From positions 1-37,895 of the IMG/VR virus record IMGVR_UViG_3300046520_000152: DNA of 37,895 bases. One strand, given 5' to 3'. Origin of the DNA: a virus. The notes beneath the pieces were generated by a model. The model did no database searches. It was given only the letters and a program-made list of their open reading frames with translations, and was not told the origin of the DNA. Shown piece after piece: positions 29,620 through 37,343 of this stretch (position 1 is the first letter of the stretch; each line of letters opens with the position of its first letter). Both the position numbers and the translations under genes were made by a program.

Positions 29620-29835
29620 TCAGCCGCCTGCAGAATCACCGAAATCAAGCGCATCAGCCGCAACCTCGATCTCTCGGATAGCGGCAACAACAGATGGCGA
29701 TACGTTCTTAGGCAGAAGTGTCAGCGACCCAATTGCCTGCTCGCAAAGCTCATCGACATCAACGTGAAGCTCGCGAGCTGCGTTCAGTACAGCTTCAAGC
29801 GCGATAGATAGCGCCAATTCCCGGTTCTCGCTCAT
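29620..29835 (-). CDS. Hypothetical small helical protein
   Basis: A 71-residue acidic protein (LALSIALEAVLNAARELHVD, then VDELCEQAIGSLTLLP). ATG 29835 has GGGAGAAGG upstream. Its 5' end faces the methyltransferase gene, so a divergent promoter lies in 29,836-29,897. Function unknown. Confidence 0.6.
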   Translation of the reverse strand: MSENRELALSIALEAVLNAARELHVDVDELCEQAIGSLTLLPKNVSPSVVAAIREIEVAADALDFGDSAGG

Positions 29836-29897
29836 GACCTTCTCCCTTCCTGTGGAGAGGTAAGCGTAGGCCATTCCCAACCGCATGGAATCGAACC

Positions 29898-31028
29898 ATG
29901 AGCCAGCAGCACCAGATTCTGGTTGGCGACTGCATCGAGATGATGCGGACGCTGCCGGAGAAGTCAGTTCACACCTGCGTTACAAGCCCACCCTACTTCG
30001 GTCTGCGCGACTACGGGGTCGACGGGCAGATCGGTCTGGAGGAAACGCCTGCCGAATTTCTCGCCCGCCTCGTCGCCGTGTTTCGCGAAGTGCGTCGAGT
30101 ACTCCGCGACGACGGCACCATCTGGGTGAACATGGGCGACAGCTATGCCGGAAGCTGGGGCGCGCAAGGCAGGCCTCAAGGCGACGGCCAGATGTCAGGG
30201 CGCAGCGTCACATCGGCCCGCCAGATCAACGAACACCCACGATTCAAATCCGGTACCGGAGTGCGTGGCCGCGAGATGGGCATGAAGTCCAAGGACCTGA
30301 TGGGCATGCCTTGGCGCCTTGCCTTCGCGCTACAGGACGATGGCTGGTATTTACGGCAGGACATCATCTGGAACAAGCCGAACCCGATGCCGGAAAGCGT
30401 GCGCGACCGCTGCACCAAGTCGCACGAATACATCTTCCTGCTGAGCAAATCGAAGAAGTACTACTTCGACCAGGCGGCGATTCTCGAACCCTGCTCACCC
30501 AACACTCACGCCCGACTGTCTCAGGATGTTCAGGCGTTGATCGGCAGCGAGCGGGCCAACGGTGGCGCCAAGAGCAACGGGAACATGAAAGCGACGGCCC
30601 GGAAGTCGAACGGCGTTGGCTGGGGCCATGGCACTGACGCCGATGAGCGCCAGCGCGGCAGGATTAAGGACAACGAGTCGATGAACTCAGCGCTCGCGAT
30701 CATGCCCACCGAACGAAACAAGCGCAGCGTTTGGACTGTGGCCACACACAGTTTCAAGGGCGCCCACTTCGCCACCTTCCCGCCTGACCTGATCAGGCCC
30801 TGCATTCTGGCTGGCGCGCCGCGCGGCGGTTTGGTGCTTGACCCGTTTGGCGGCGCCGGAACCACGTCGCTGGTTTCGATGCAGGAAGGCCGGCGGTCGA
30901 TCCTGTGTGAGCTGAACCCAGAATATGCCGCTATGGCCAGAGCGCGAATCGACGCGGCCTGGCTGGACGGCGCGGCGCAGATGGACGTTTTTTACGATTC
31001 GATACCGCTAAAGTGTAACGAAGGTTAG
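29898..31028 (+). CDS. DNA methyltransferase, SPPY type (N4-cytosine or N6-adenine)
   Basis: A 376-residue methyltransferase of circularly permuted beta-type order. The catalytic motif TSPPYFGLRDYG (SPPY at 30-33) comes first, a target-recognition region lies between (~90-290), and the AdoMet site DPFGGAGTT (315-323) follows. SPPY most often marks N4-cytosine enzymes. No restriction enzyme gene is adjacent, so it is a solitary phage enzyme likely to protect phage DNA or alter host methylation. Confidence 0.93.
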   Translation: MSQQHQILVGDCIEMMRTLPEKSVHTCVTSPPYFGLRDYGVDGQIGLEETPAEFLARLVAVFREVRRVLRDDGTIWVNMGDSYAGSWGAQGRPQGDGQMSGRSVTSARQINEHPRFKSGTGVRGREMGMKSKDLMGMPWRLAFALQDDGWYLRQDIIWNKPNPMPESVRDRCTKSHEYIFLLSKSKKYYFDQAAILEPCSPNTHARLSQDVQALIGSERANGGAKSNGNMKATARKSNGVGWGHGTDADERQRGRIKDNESMNSALAIMPTERNKRSVWTVATHSFKGAHFATFPPDLIRPCILAGAPRGGLVLDPFGGAGTTSLVSMQEGRRSILCELNPEYAAMARARIDAAWLDGAAQMDVFYDSIPLKCNEG

Positions 31029-31030
31029 TG

Positions 31031-31657
31031 TCAAAGAGCATCCATGCCCTTCACCTTGACCCACTCGTCATAAAGTATCTTTTGCGTGATTTCGACTACT
31101 CGCTGGCCCTTGTCAACGATTGGTTTATACGCGGATGCAGCAGTAATATATTTACTCATCGCATCAATCAGATCTGAAGAATCATCTCTGCTTCGGCTCA
31201 CTAAAAGTTCTAACTGTGCAAAGTGCAGTCGAGCTTGCGCCATCTTGTCAGCGAATTCTGTGTACCTAATGTCGTAAAGCTCCTTCGACTTATTGAAATC
31301 CTGCGGAGTGTCACCTCTTACCCAAGATACATCGACAATATACTGCGAAACGCTGTGGACACTAGTCCCCATGGCTAGAAATGCCGCGACGTGCTCCCTG
31401 AAGATCGCAATCCACTCCAACCGACTCTTCGCTAGAAACTCGCCTTTGCTCTGATTCCTTAAGAAGTCGAAGTTGCTATTAGCAATTCTTTCTTGGCTGC
31501 TTATGGTTTTCTTGAAGGCGTAGGCGTTATAGATGGAACCAGCAACCACCGCCACGATAGCGGCCAGCGAACTTAAGATAGCAACCCAGTCCGTACCGGT
31601 ATCAACCACCAACTCAGGGAGACGGCTAACTGCGACCATCAAGTTTTCAATTCCCAC
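31031..31657 (-). CDS. Membrane protein with large helical domain, candidate exclusion/defence gene
   Basis: A 208-residue protein. One hydrophobic segment (WVAILSSLAAIVAVVAGSIY, ~25-44) is followed by a long cytoplasmic helical part beginning KSRLEWIAIFREHVAAFLAM. That motif recalls membrane proteins found in defence and abortive-infection loci. GTG 31657 has GGAGAG upstream; the frame is open 16 codons further. It is on the opposite strand between two methyltransferase genes and is AT-richer than they are. Function inferred weakly. Confidence 0.65.
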   Translation of the reverse strand: MGIENLMVAVSRLPELVVDTGTDWVAILSSLAAIVAVVAGSIYNAYAFKKTISSQERIANSNFDFLRNQSKGEFLAKSRLEWIAIFREHVAAFLAMGTSVHSVSQYIVDVSWVRGDTPQDFNKSKELYDIRYTEFADKMAQARLHFAQLELLVSRSRDDSSDLIDAMSKYITAASAYKPIVDKGQRVVEITQKILYDEWVKVKGMDAL

Positions 31658-31731
31658 CTGCCACTCTCCATAAAAGATTTGATCCCCTACATACCCCACT
31701 TTCACGAATCACGCCACTGGCGAGGATCAGC

Positions 31732-32655
31732 ATGACTACTGCAATCGATTTGTTCGCCGGGCTCGGCGGATGGTCTACCGGTGCCCGCGCGGCGGGTGTC
31801 GAAGTTCTCTGGGCTGCAAACCACTGGCCGGTCGCGGTCGAGTGGCACGCAGCCAACCACCCGGACACCCAGCACATCTGCCAAGACCTGCACCAGGCGC
31901 GCTGGGAGTTGGTGCCCGCTCACGACATGCTGCTGGCGTCGCCCTGCTGCCAAGGTCACTCGAAGGCCCGCGGCCAAGCGAACGGCAACCCACAACACGA
32001 CGCCTCACGCTCTACAGCCTGGGCTGTTGTGTCGGCCTTGGAGTTTCACCGGCCGGGTGTGGCATTGGTCGAGAACGTTCAGGAGTTCACCGACTGGGCG
32101 CTCTACCCTGCCTGGGTCTCCGCTGTTCAGGCGCTTGGATACCAGGTCGCGCCGCACGTCGTTGACTGTGCAGATCTGGGCGTTCCCCAGCACCGCGTCA
32201 GGTTGTTTCTGGTGCTGACCCTCAGCAAGGCGCCTTTGATGCTCGAACTGCACCGGCACCAGCACGTGCCCGCCGCCAGCTTCCTGGACTTTAACGCAGG
32301 GAAATGGTCACCGATCGACAAACCGGGCCGAGCACAGGCCACTCTCAATCGAGTCCGTAACGGCCGTGAGCGCTACGGCGATCAGTTCATCATGCCGTAC
32401 TACGGGAAAGGATCAGGTCTAACCGGGCGCGACATGAACAGGCCGATAGGCACCATCACTACGCTGGATCGCTGGGCCTTGGTGCGGGGCCAAGAGATGC
32501 GAATGCTCAGCGCCGACGAGGCCCTGGCCGCCATGTCTTTCCCCGCCGGCACGCTGCGCCCGAATAACCACCGCCAGACCATGCATATGGCCGGCAACGC
32601 TGTTCCCCCGCTCGCTGGACAGCGCGTGATCGAAGCGCTGATGGCAGCCATTTGA
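31732..32655 (+). CDS. C5-cytosine DNA methyltransferase
   Basis: A 307-residue Dcm-family enzyme. Motif I is DLFAGLGGWS. Motif IV is SPCCQGHS with catalytic C73, the residue before it being Cys instead of the usual Pro. Motif VI is ENV (114-116), motif VIII QHRVR (153-157), and the motif X region is GNAVPP. The target region is short. GAGGA precedes the ATG. No cognate nuclease is seen. It may guard phage DNA against host restriction. Confidence 0.95.
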   Translation: MTTAIDLFAGLGGWSTGARAAGVEVLWAANHWPVAVEWHAANHPDTQHICQDLHQARWELVPAHDMLLASPCCQGHSKARGQANGNPQHDASRSTAWAVVSALEFHRPGVALVENVQEFTDWALYPAWVSAVQALGYQVAPHVVDCADLGVPQHRVRLFLVLTLSKAPLMLELHRHQHVPAASFLDFNAGKWSPIDKPGRAQATLNRVRNGRERYGDQFIMPYYGKGSGLTGRDMNRPIGTITTLDRWALVRGQEMRMLSADEALAAMSFPAGTLRPNNHRQTMHMAGNAVPPLAGQRVIEALMAAI

Positions 32656-32685
32656 GTAACCACGATTTGTGGTGCTTCAAAGTGC

Positions 32686-33330
32686 CTAATTTACTACCTC
32701 CGCTTCAAGCCCTTCTAACTCTTTCATCCAACGAATTAAAAGCTCGTGATTAGCGACGACCTTGCTGCGATAGCTTAATGCATCAGTTTGGTTAACCATT
32801 CCAGCCTCAATAGCATTAGCTACAAATTCACCATAATTTGCAACTTCCCTTAAACCTATAACAAAGAAAACCATCTCATTTGAAATGGCGGTTACTGGAA
32901 TTTCTCTAAGCATCGAGGCGGCCTGCTTTAACTCGTGTAGCAAGGAATCTACACGCAGACCTCGTATAGGCCCGCCGAATAAAGAATGTGATGGATAAAC
33001 ATACACTTTTAGCCTTTTATATAAAGTTTCCATATGTTGCATCAACGCGTAGGTCGCATTGATACCATCGAGACGCTCTCGCAAAGCGGCAGCTCTAAGA
33101 TCAGCCTGTTGCTGGCGGCTTTGAAAGTAAGGGAGCGCTATTGCAACGACGATGGCGACGAACGCACCTATTGCTTGGGCCCATCCAGCCGAATCTGCCG
33201 GCAGCCATCCGTCACGAACCCAATATGCGACTGATCCGACAAGGAGCCAAAGCACGGCGCCCATGACCAGAACAGCCCACAGCACCCAAATTGAGTAGAG
33301 AGCCAGCGGTTCTGACAACGTCCTTTTCAC
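32686..33330 (-). CDS. Two-helix membrane protein with helical domain, candidate exclusion gene
   Basis: A 214-residue protein. Two N-terminal membrane helices (~10-36 and ~47-67) are followed by helical sequence (RLDGINATYALMQHMETLYK, then LRVDSLLHELKQAASMLREI). The layout, N-terminal helices plus a soluble helical part, resembles the other reverse-strand membrane gene 1 kb away. The GTG has AGGGA 6 nt upstream. It is AT-rich compared with neighbours, suggesting separate acquisition. No family recognised. Confidence 0.65.
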   Translation of the reverse strand: MKRTLSEPLALYSIWVLWAVLVMGAVLWLLVGSVAYWVRDGWLPADSAGWAQAIGAFVAIVVAIALPYFQSRQQQADLRAAALRERLDGINATYALMQHMETLYKRLKVYVYPSHSLFGGPIRGLRVDSLLHELKQAASMLREIPVTAISNEMVFFVIGLREVANYGEFVANAIEAGMVNQTDALSYRSKVVANHELLIRWMKELEGLEAEVVN

Positions 33331-33382
33331 GATATGTCCCTACAAATTTGTCGTCTTTACACTACCACTGCCTAACCACAAA

Positions 33383-33428
33383 GTAACCTCTATCGGTTAC
33401 ATCTCGAAAAGTAACCTGCATGGGTTAC
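33383..33428. promoter_or_regulatory. Tandem 18-bp dyads GTAACC-N6-GGTTAC
   Basis: Two perfect inverted repeats, at 33383-33400 and 33411-33428, are centred 28 bp apart. They lie between the divergent genes at 33330 (minus) and 33441 (plus). They differ from the CI operators, so another regulator must read them. Confidence 0.7.
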
Positions 33429-33440
33429 AGGGATATCTCA

Positions 33441-34016
33441 ATGCTTGAACAAATGAAAAATTCCGCAGCGAGCGGAGAGTGGAAGCTTGTTCCCGTGACG
33501 CAGCTGAAGAAGTGGCATCGCGACCTGGATGCCTGCCAGAAAGTGATGTGGTTGCGCGGCGGATTTGATCCGGCGTACTGCTTGGATGCGCAGGACTGCC
33601 TGAAGGAAATGGAAGGTGTGCTGGCTACCGCTTTGCCGCCTTATGGTCCAGCGCCAAAGGTACATCGCTACAGCGTCGTGAAAATGCTGTCCGAGGACGG
33701 AAACAAGATCGATTACAAGCCGCACGGTCCATCGGTGGTGATGGCTGATGTGCATGATGCTCACGTCACCCGCCTGCAGGCCAAGAACGCCGCACTCCAG
33801 CAGCGCCTGACCATCGCCGATCAGCAGGTAGACGATCTGACCACGCTGGCGAAACAGGCCTATATGGAAGGCTGGGAACTAGGATGGGTCGAGCGTCACA
33901 CCGACGCCAACAATGACAAGCGGGTTTCGCCTTGGGCACCGCCGAGGAACGTCATGGAGAGGGAGTGGCTGACCTCAGAAGCCTACACGGGGCTCAAAGG
34001 GATTTCTAAGAAGTAA
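33441..34016 (+). CDS. Hypothetical early phage protein
   Basis: A 191-residue protein. The N-terminal part contains SGEWKLVPVTQLKKWHRDLD, then a coiled coil (THVTRLQAKNAALQQRL-type, ~105-145) and a C-terminal YMEGWELGWVER. It resembles phage proteins with a W-x-L-VP start next to recombination genes. An ATG at 33420 lies inside the second dyad, so 33441 is preferred, with AGGGA upstream. Confidence 0.7.
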   Translation: MLEQMKNSAASGEWKLVPVTQLKKWHRDLDACQKVMWLRGGFDPAYCLDAQDCLKEMEGVLATALPPYGPAPKVHRYSVVKMLSEDGNKIDYKPHGPSVVMADVHDAHVTRLQAKNAALQQRLTIADQQVDDLTTLAKQAYMEGWELGWVERHTDANNDKRVSPWAPPRNVMEREWLTSEAYTGLKGISKK

Positions 34017-34245
34017 GCGGGTCATCAGGAGGTCGAGCGTCGAGCACTGGCATCGGATCGATGCGAATGCCCGCAACGGCAGTCATCCAGGCTTCATAGG
34101 CCGAGCTCTGGAGAGCGAGAGCTTCATCCCACCGGTTGCCTGAGAGCTCACCAGCCACGACTAACATCATCAATTTGGTTGTCGCAGCATCTAATTCCAC
34201 GAGAAGGAGGTGTGATTGAAAACGAAAATCCTCATTGGGATTCAT
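34006..34245 (-). CDS. Hypothetical small protein
   Basis: A 79-residue frame (FRFQSHLLLVELDAATTKLM, then RWDEALALQSSAYEAWMTAV) that is helical. The frame is open to 34338 with other ATGs, and none has a strong SD, so the start is uncertain. It overlaps the previous plus gene by 11 nt at its end. Upstream, CTATAC (34325-34330) and GTATAG (34345-34350) form a dyad that may control it. Confidence 0.5.
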   Translation of the reverse strand: MNPNEDFRFQSHLLLVELDAATTKLMMLVVAGELSGNRWDEALALQSSAYEAWMTAVAGIRIDPMPVLDARPPDDPLTS

Positions 34246-34464
34246 GATAATTCTCGGTTTTTCGCATAGCTGATAAGCGTGCAGTCTCACGCCGGTTTCA
34301 CCCTTCATCAGTATGGCGCAAAACCTATACATAGACATTTTTTTGTATAGAAATTTTGGGCAGATGGCGCCACAAAGCGCGCCTTAAACTCTCACTTCTT
34401 TTCACATTCATGCCGGTACCCCCTATCCCAATTGCCTGCTGCGTATGCGGCGAGGAGCTTTGCT

Positions 34465-34821
34465 GTGTCCGATTTCATAACAGATAGCACGCCAAGGGCA
34501 AAGCGGCCCCATACGTGCTGCGAATGCCAAGGGCTTATCCGCCCAGGCGAGAAATACCAGCGTACGGCCGGGCGCTGGGATGGCCGAATGGACGTGTTCA
34601 AGACCTGCACTCCGTGCCTCGAGACGCGTGACTGGGCCACCAGTCAGATGGAGTGGGGAGGCGGTGACGACCATCTCTTCTACTTCGAGATGTTGGAAGA
34701 TGACCTCCACAATATGGCGATGGAGATTCATCTCGGATCTGGCCGTCGATTCAAGGCCTATCGACTGCAGATCCTCATGGCTCGCCGACGTGAAGCAGCG
34801 CGCCTGGAGCAAGCAGCATGA
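34465..34821 (+). CDS. Zinc-binding phage protein
   Basis: A 118-residue protein. HTCCECQGLIRPGEKYQR followed by FKTCTPCLETRDW gives two Cys pairs of zinc-ribbon type. The C-terminal half is helical. GTG 34465 has GAGGAG 7 nt upstream; the longer frame from 34432 lacks an SD. It is coupled by ATGA to the next gene. Such proteins are common near int in Pseudomonas phages; role unknown. Confidence 0.75.
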   Translation: MSDFITDSTPRAKRPHTCCECQGLIRPGEKYQRTAGRWDGRMDVFKTCTPCLETRDWATSQMEWGGGDDHLFYFEMLEDDLHNMAMEIHLGSGRRFKAYRLQILMARRREAARLEQAA

Positions 34822-35036
34822 GCGGCCGTGACCAGTTTGAACATGCCTACGCCGAGGACAACAGCTGCACGCTGGACTGGTGCCAATCCCAGCGCCTGAG
34901 CAATGGCAGCTATCTGGATCGATACATGGCCCGCGCCTGGTTCTGGTGGCAGCGCGGCAAGGAGGCGGCACGATCCACCTCGTTTTCTTCCCGGCCCAGT
35001 ACGGTACCCCTGACCGCTGGATGCCCTGCACTGTAG
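34818..35036 (+). CDS. Small phage protein with probable lost stop codon
   Basis: A 72-codon frame. The first 51 residues look natural (EDNSCTLDWCQSQRLSNGSY, then ARAWFWWQRGKEAA). The last 21 are out of frame with the following gene and look random. A TGA at 34971-34973 would end it exactly at KEAA if one C were T. It starts by ATGA overlap with the zinc protein gene. Confidence 0.6.
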   Translation: MSGRDQFEHAYAEDNSCTLDWCQSQRLSNGSYLDRYMARAWFWWQRGKEAARSTSFSSRPSTVPLTAGCPAL

Positions 35037-35113
35037 ATGCCTTCGGCGTCTGGCGCTGCAATGGGATGTATATGCCGGCGCCAGTCGCGGACCGGATTAA
35101 GGGGGCCGCATGA
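34970..35113 (+). pseudogene. Small phage gene with ACG in place of its ATG
   Basis: The frame after ACG (34970) reads IHLVFFPAQYGTPDRWMPCT, then FGVWRCNGMYMPAPVADRI, clearly protein-like, and ends by ATGA overlap with the next gene. GGAGG stands at 34961-34965. A single T-to-C change would turn an ATGA overlap into ACGA, removing this start and the upstream stop together. Some initiation at ACG is possible. Confidence 0.55.
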
Positions 35114-35304
35114 GGCTGATCCCGCGCACCGGTTTCGTCCGGCGGCGACTCGAGGCTGCGCTGATCCTTCTGGCGGCATGGCTGTTGGCCGGACGCAACG
35201 TCCAGCGCTCCGGCGTCGTTTCCCGGCGCGATAACAACGACATTGGCTACATGGCCGAAAAGCTGGAAGGCATCGCCGACCGCATCAAGCGCAAGTACTC
35301 GTAA
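35110..35304 (+). CDS. Small membrane-associated phage protein
   Basis: A 64-residue protein. A basic N-terminus, one hydrophobic segment (LEAALILLAAWLLAG, ~14-28) and a charged C-terminal helix (YMAEKLEGIADRIKRKYS) suggest an N-in or peripheral membrane protein. It starts on the previous stop by ATGA. Function unknown. Confidence 0.65.
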   Translation: MRLIPRTGFVRRRLEAALILLAAWLLAGRNVQRSGVVSRRDNNDIGYMAEKLEGIADRIKRKYS

Positions 35305-35359
35305 CCCCTTCCCCATCTATCCACATGCCCGCCGGTGTACGGCGGGCGAGGAATTCTGC

Positions 35360-35740
35360 ATGCCTGAAATTAAACACACCCCCGGCCCGTGGCGAATCGT
35401 TAAAGGCTTCATGGGCGAAATCGAGATCGAGTCCGACAATGATCGAGACAATGCGGACGATAGTCAGGTGTACGTACTGGCCCGAGATATCGGCGGGAAA
35501 ATCCATGGTGAGACGTTCGACGACTACAGCGAGCAGGAGGCGAATGTAAGCCTGATTGCAGCAGCACCGGACATGCTTGCCGACCTTGTCGAGGCAGCCG
35601 CCACCCTGCGCCGGTACGAAACCCTGCACCGAGCCAAAGGCACAGACGAAAGCACCGCGAAGGCCGAGTTTAACGCGGCGCTCGCCACGCGCTTCGAGGC
35701 GACCATCGCTAAAGCCACGCAACCACTCAACCCCGCATAG
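35360..35740 (+). CDS. HTPGPW-type phage protein
   Basis: A 126-residue protein that starts EIKHTPGPWRIVKG and contains DIGGKIHGETFDDY, ANVSLIAAAPDMLADLVEAA and a helical end. The HTPGPW start with a later LIAAAPDML is a widespread phage and prophage signature of unknown function. ATG 35360 has GAGGA upstream. Confidence 0.85.
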   Translation: MPEIKHTPGPWRIVKGFMGEIEIESDNDRDNADDSQVYVLARDIGGKIHGETFDDYSEQEANVSLIAAAPDMLADLVEAAATLRRYETLHRAKGTDESTAKAEFNAALATRFEATIAKATQPLNPA

Positions 35741-35762
35741 AGCCCGGACGGAGGTAGCCAAC

Positions 35763-35975
35763 ATGAAGCGCGAACTGATCAAGATCAGCGAATTCCGCCG
35801 CCGGCGTTGGGGAGAGAACGGCACGCCGCCCTGCTCCCAAGCGATCCGCAATTACATCCGAGACGGTAAGCTTCCGGGCGAGCAGATCGGAAAACTCTGG
35901 TATATCGATTGGGCGGCTTTCAACAAATCCGCCGGCAACGAGCTCGTAGCGATGGTATTGAAAGGAGCTGCATGA
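35763..35975 (+). CDS. xis: Excisionase (MerR-like winged helix)
   Basis: A 70-residue DNA-binding protein (ISEFRRRRWGENGTPPCSQA, then IRNYIRDGKLPGEQIGKLWY) of the small excisionase and AlpA-like fold. It should bend DNA at the att site to drive excision. GGAGG is 8 nt before the ATG. Its stop overlaps the integrase start (ATGA), so both are made together from the early left transcript. Confidence 0.85.
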   Translation: MKRELIKISEFRRRRWGENGTPPCSQAIRNYIRDGKLPGEQIGKLWYIDWAAFNKSAGNELVAMVLKGAA

Positions 35976-37087
35976 TGGTCCCACGGCCGCGCAATAAGTC
36001 GAACAGAGGCTTGCCGCCGAATCTCTACCTGGATGATCGGCGCGGGACCTACCGGTACCGCAGGCCAACCGATGGCAAATGGTTTCCGTTCGGAGCCGAT
36101 CGGGTCAAGGCGGTAGACGCGGCCAAGCAATTGAACCTCGCGTTCATGCAGGGCGCCGACCTGGTTAGCGCAGTGATGGGCGAGTCTGCCGAGCTGTTCA
36201 CAGCATTCCTGACCCAGTATGAAGAGAAGGTGCTGCCTCCGCGCGAGCTCTCCGAAGGTACGCTGGGTCTGTACGCCGTCCACTTCCGGCGTTTCCGGAA
36301 GGCGTTCGAAGGAAAAGCGATCGACCAGATAACGATTCGCATGATCGCTGAACTGCTGGACTCTGTAACACCTCGCACTGCGAACCAGTGCCGGGCGCTG
36401 CTGATCGACATATTCAACCACGCTGCTGCGAAGGGGCTATGTCCCGACAACCCAGCGATGAGCACTATCAGCCGGATCGAAAAGAAAGCCCGCAAGCGCC
36501 ACACCGTCGAAGGCCTGAAAGCCATCCGGGAGAAATCGCCCGCTTGGCTGCAGAACGCAATTGATCTTGCGCTGATTACAGCGCAGCGGCGCACCGACAT
36601 TCTGTCCATGAAGTTCGAAGACGTGAAGGATGGATACCTCTACGTGGTCCAGCAGAAGACTGCCAAAGCGTCGGACATGGCATGGATCAGGTTTAGGGTT
36701 ACACCGGAGCTTCAGCGGGTCATCAGCCACTGCCGAGATAACATCGTCTCGCCATTTCTGATCCACCGACGGCCGGAACGAAAGAAACAGAAGCAGGCTG
36801 AAACGAAAGAGCATTGGACCAAGATTGAGGAACGGTATCTGACCAGGGCTTTCAAGGAAGCGCGGGAAGCGGCGGATTGTTACAAGGGATGGAAGGAAGA
36901 AGAGATGCCGGGCTTCCACGAAGTCAGAGCGCTGTCGCTGCATCTGTACAAGAAAGCCGGAAAGGATGGGCAGAAGATCGCCGGCCACGCCAGCGAGGAG
37001 ATGACCAAAAACTATCAGAAGGATCACGCAGAAGTGGTCTGGTCAGAGGCAGTACCCGACCTCGATATCAGCGAAATCGCCGGATAG
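35972..37087 (+). CDS. int: Integrase, lambda-Int type tyrosine recombinase
   Basis: A 371-residue protein. The N-terminal ~65 residues are a lambda-type arm-binding domain (PNLYLDDRRGTYRYRRPTDG). Residues ~70-175 are core-binding. The catalytic residues are R206 (TAQRRTDIL), K229, H316 and R319 (FHEVRALSLHLYKK), H339 (AGHAS) and Y348. ATG 35972 has GGAG 5 nt upstream. It ends 88 bp before the tRNA-Pro 3' end, its probable attB. Confidence 0.96.
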   Translation: MMVPRPRNKSNRGLPPNLYLDDRRGTYRYRRPTDGKWFPFGADRVKAVDAAKQLNLAFMQGADLVSAVMGESAELFTAFLTQYEEKVLPPRELSEGTLGLYAVHFRRFRKAFEGKAIDQITIRMIAELLDSVTPRTANQCRALLIDIFNHAAAKGLCPDNPAMSTISRIEKKARKRHTVEGLKAIREKSPAWLQNAIDLALITAQRRTDILSMKFEDVKDGYLYVVQQKTAKASDMAWIRFRVTPELQRVISHCRDNIVSPFLIHRRPERKKQKQAETKEHWTKIEERYLTRAFKEAREAADCYKGWKEEEMPGFHEVRALSLHLYKKAGKDGQKIAGHASEEMTKNYQKDHAEVVWSEAVPDLDISEIAG

Positions 37088-37117
37088 TTTTGCGCCAGTT
37101 TTGCGCGGGTTTTGCGC
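37087..37117 (+). repeat. Three tandem integrase arm-type sites
   Basis: GTTTTGCGC occurs at 37087-37095, 37098-37106 and 37109-37117, an exact 11-bp period. They begin on the last base of the int stop and lie between int and the tRNA. The period places them on one face of the helix, as expected for arm sites of a tyrosine integrase. Confidence 0.7.
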
Positions 37118-37131
37118 CGTCCAGAAATGAA

Positions 37132-37167
37132 AAAGGGAATCAAACCTGTAAGTGGCTGATTCCCTTT
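37132..37167 (-). terminator. Terminator downstream of tRNA-Pro, also follows int
   Basis: An 11-bp perfect stem, AAAGGGAATCA / TGATTCCCTTT, has a 14-nt loop. On the minus strand it runs on into TTTTT and lies just past the tRNA 3' end. In the plus direction the T tract is poor, so it mainly ends the tRNA transcript. Confidence 0.7.
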
Positions 37168-37175
37168 ACAAAATA

Positions 37176-37252
37176 TGGTCGGGACGGAGTGATTCGAACA
37201 CTCGACCCCTAGCACCCCATGCTAGTGCGCTACCGGACTGCGCTACGCCCCG
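37176..37252 (-). tRNA. tRNA-Pro (GGG), prophage attachment site
   Basis: A 77-nt cloverleaf. The acceptor CGGGGCG pairs with CGTCCCG (one G-T), a D-arm is present, the anticodon arm CTAGC-ATGGGGT-GCTAG gives anticodon GGG, the T-arm is GAGTG-TTCGAAT-CACTC, and CCA is encoded. Its 3' end faces the integrase gene, so the phage appears to have integrated there and restored the tRNA end. The att core is within its 3' half; the partner copy would be outside the window. Confidence 0.95.
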
Positions 37253-37295
37253 ACTAGGCGTGAAACTGTTTGCACTTCTTGCGAAGGCGTCGAGG

Positions 37296-37301
37296 AATAT
37301 A
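37296..37301 (-). promoter_or_regulatory. Possible -10 of a tRNA-Pro promoter
   Basis: TATATT on the minus strand lies 43 nt before the mature tRNA 5' end. A TTCCAT 17 bp upstream would be a weak -35. Transcription may also come through from the upstream gene. Confidence 0.35.
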
Positions 37302-37343
37302 CCCTAAGCGTTTGAATGATGGAAGTATTTTGATGTGACTGCG

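Noticed and set aside
29885-30637. 250-codon plus-strand ORF with an earlier start than the methyltransferase
   Set aside because: It is an out-of-frame shadow of the SPPY methyltransferase gene with Arg/Pro-rich composition.
34410-34487. 25-codon ORF with CCVCGEELC zinc-knuckle-like sequence
   Set aside because: No ribosome site and it overlaps the better supported GTG start at 34465; too short to support.
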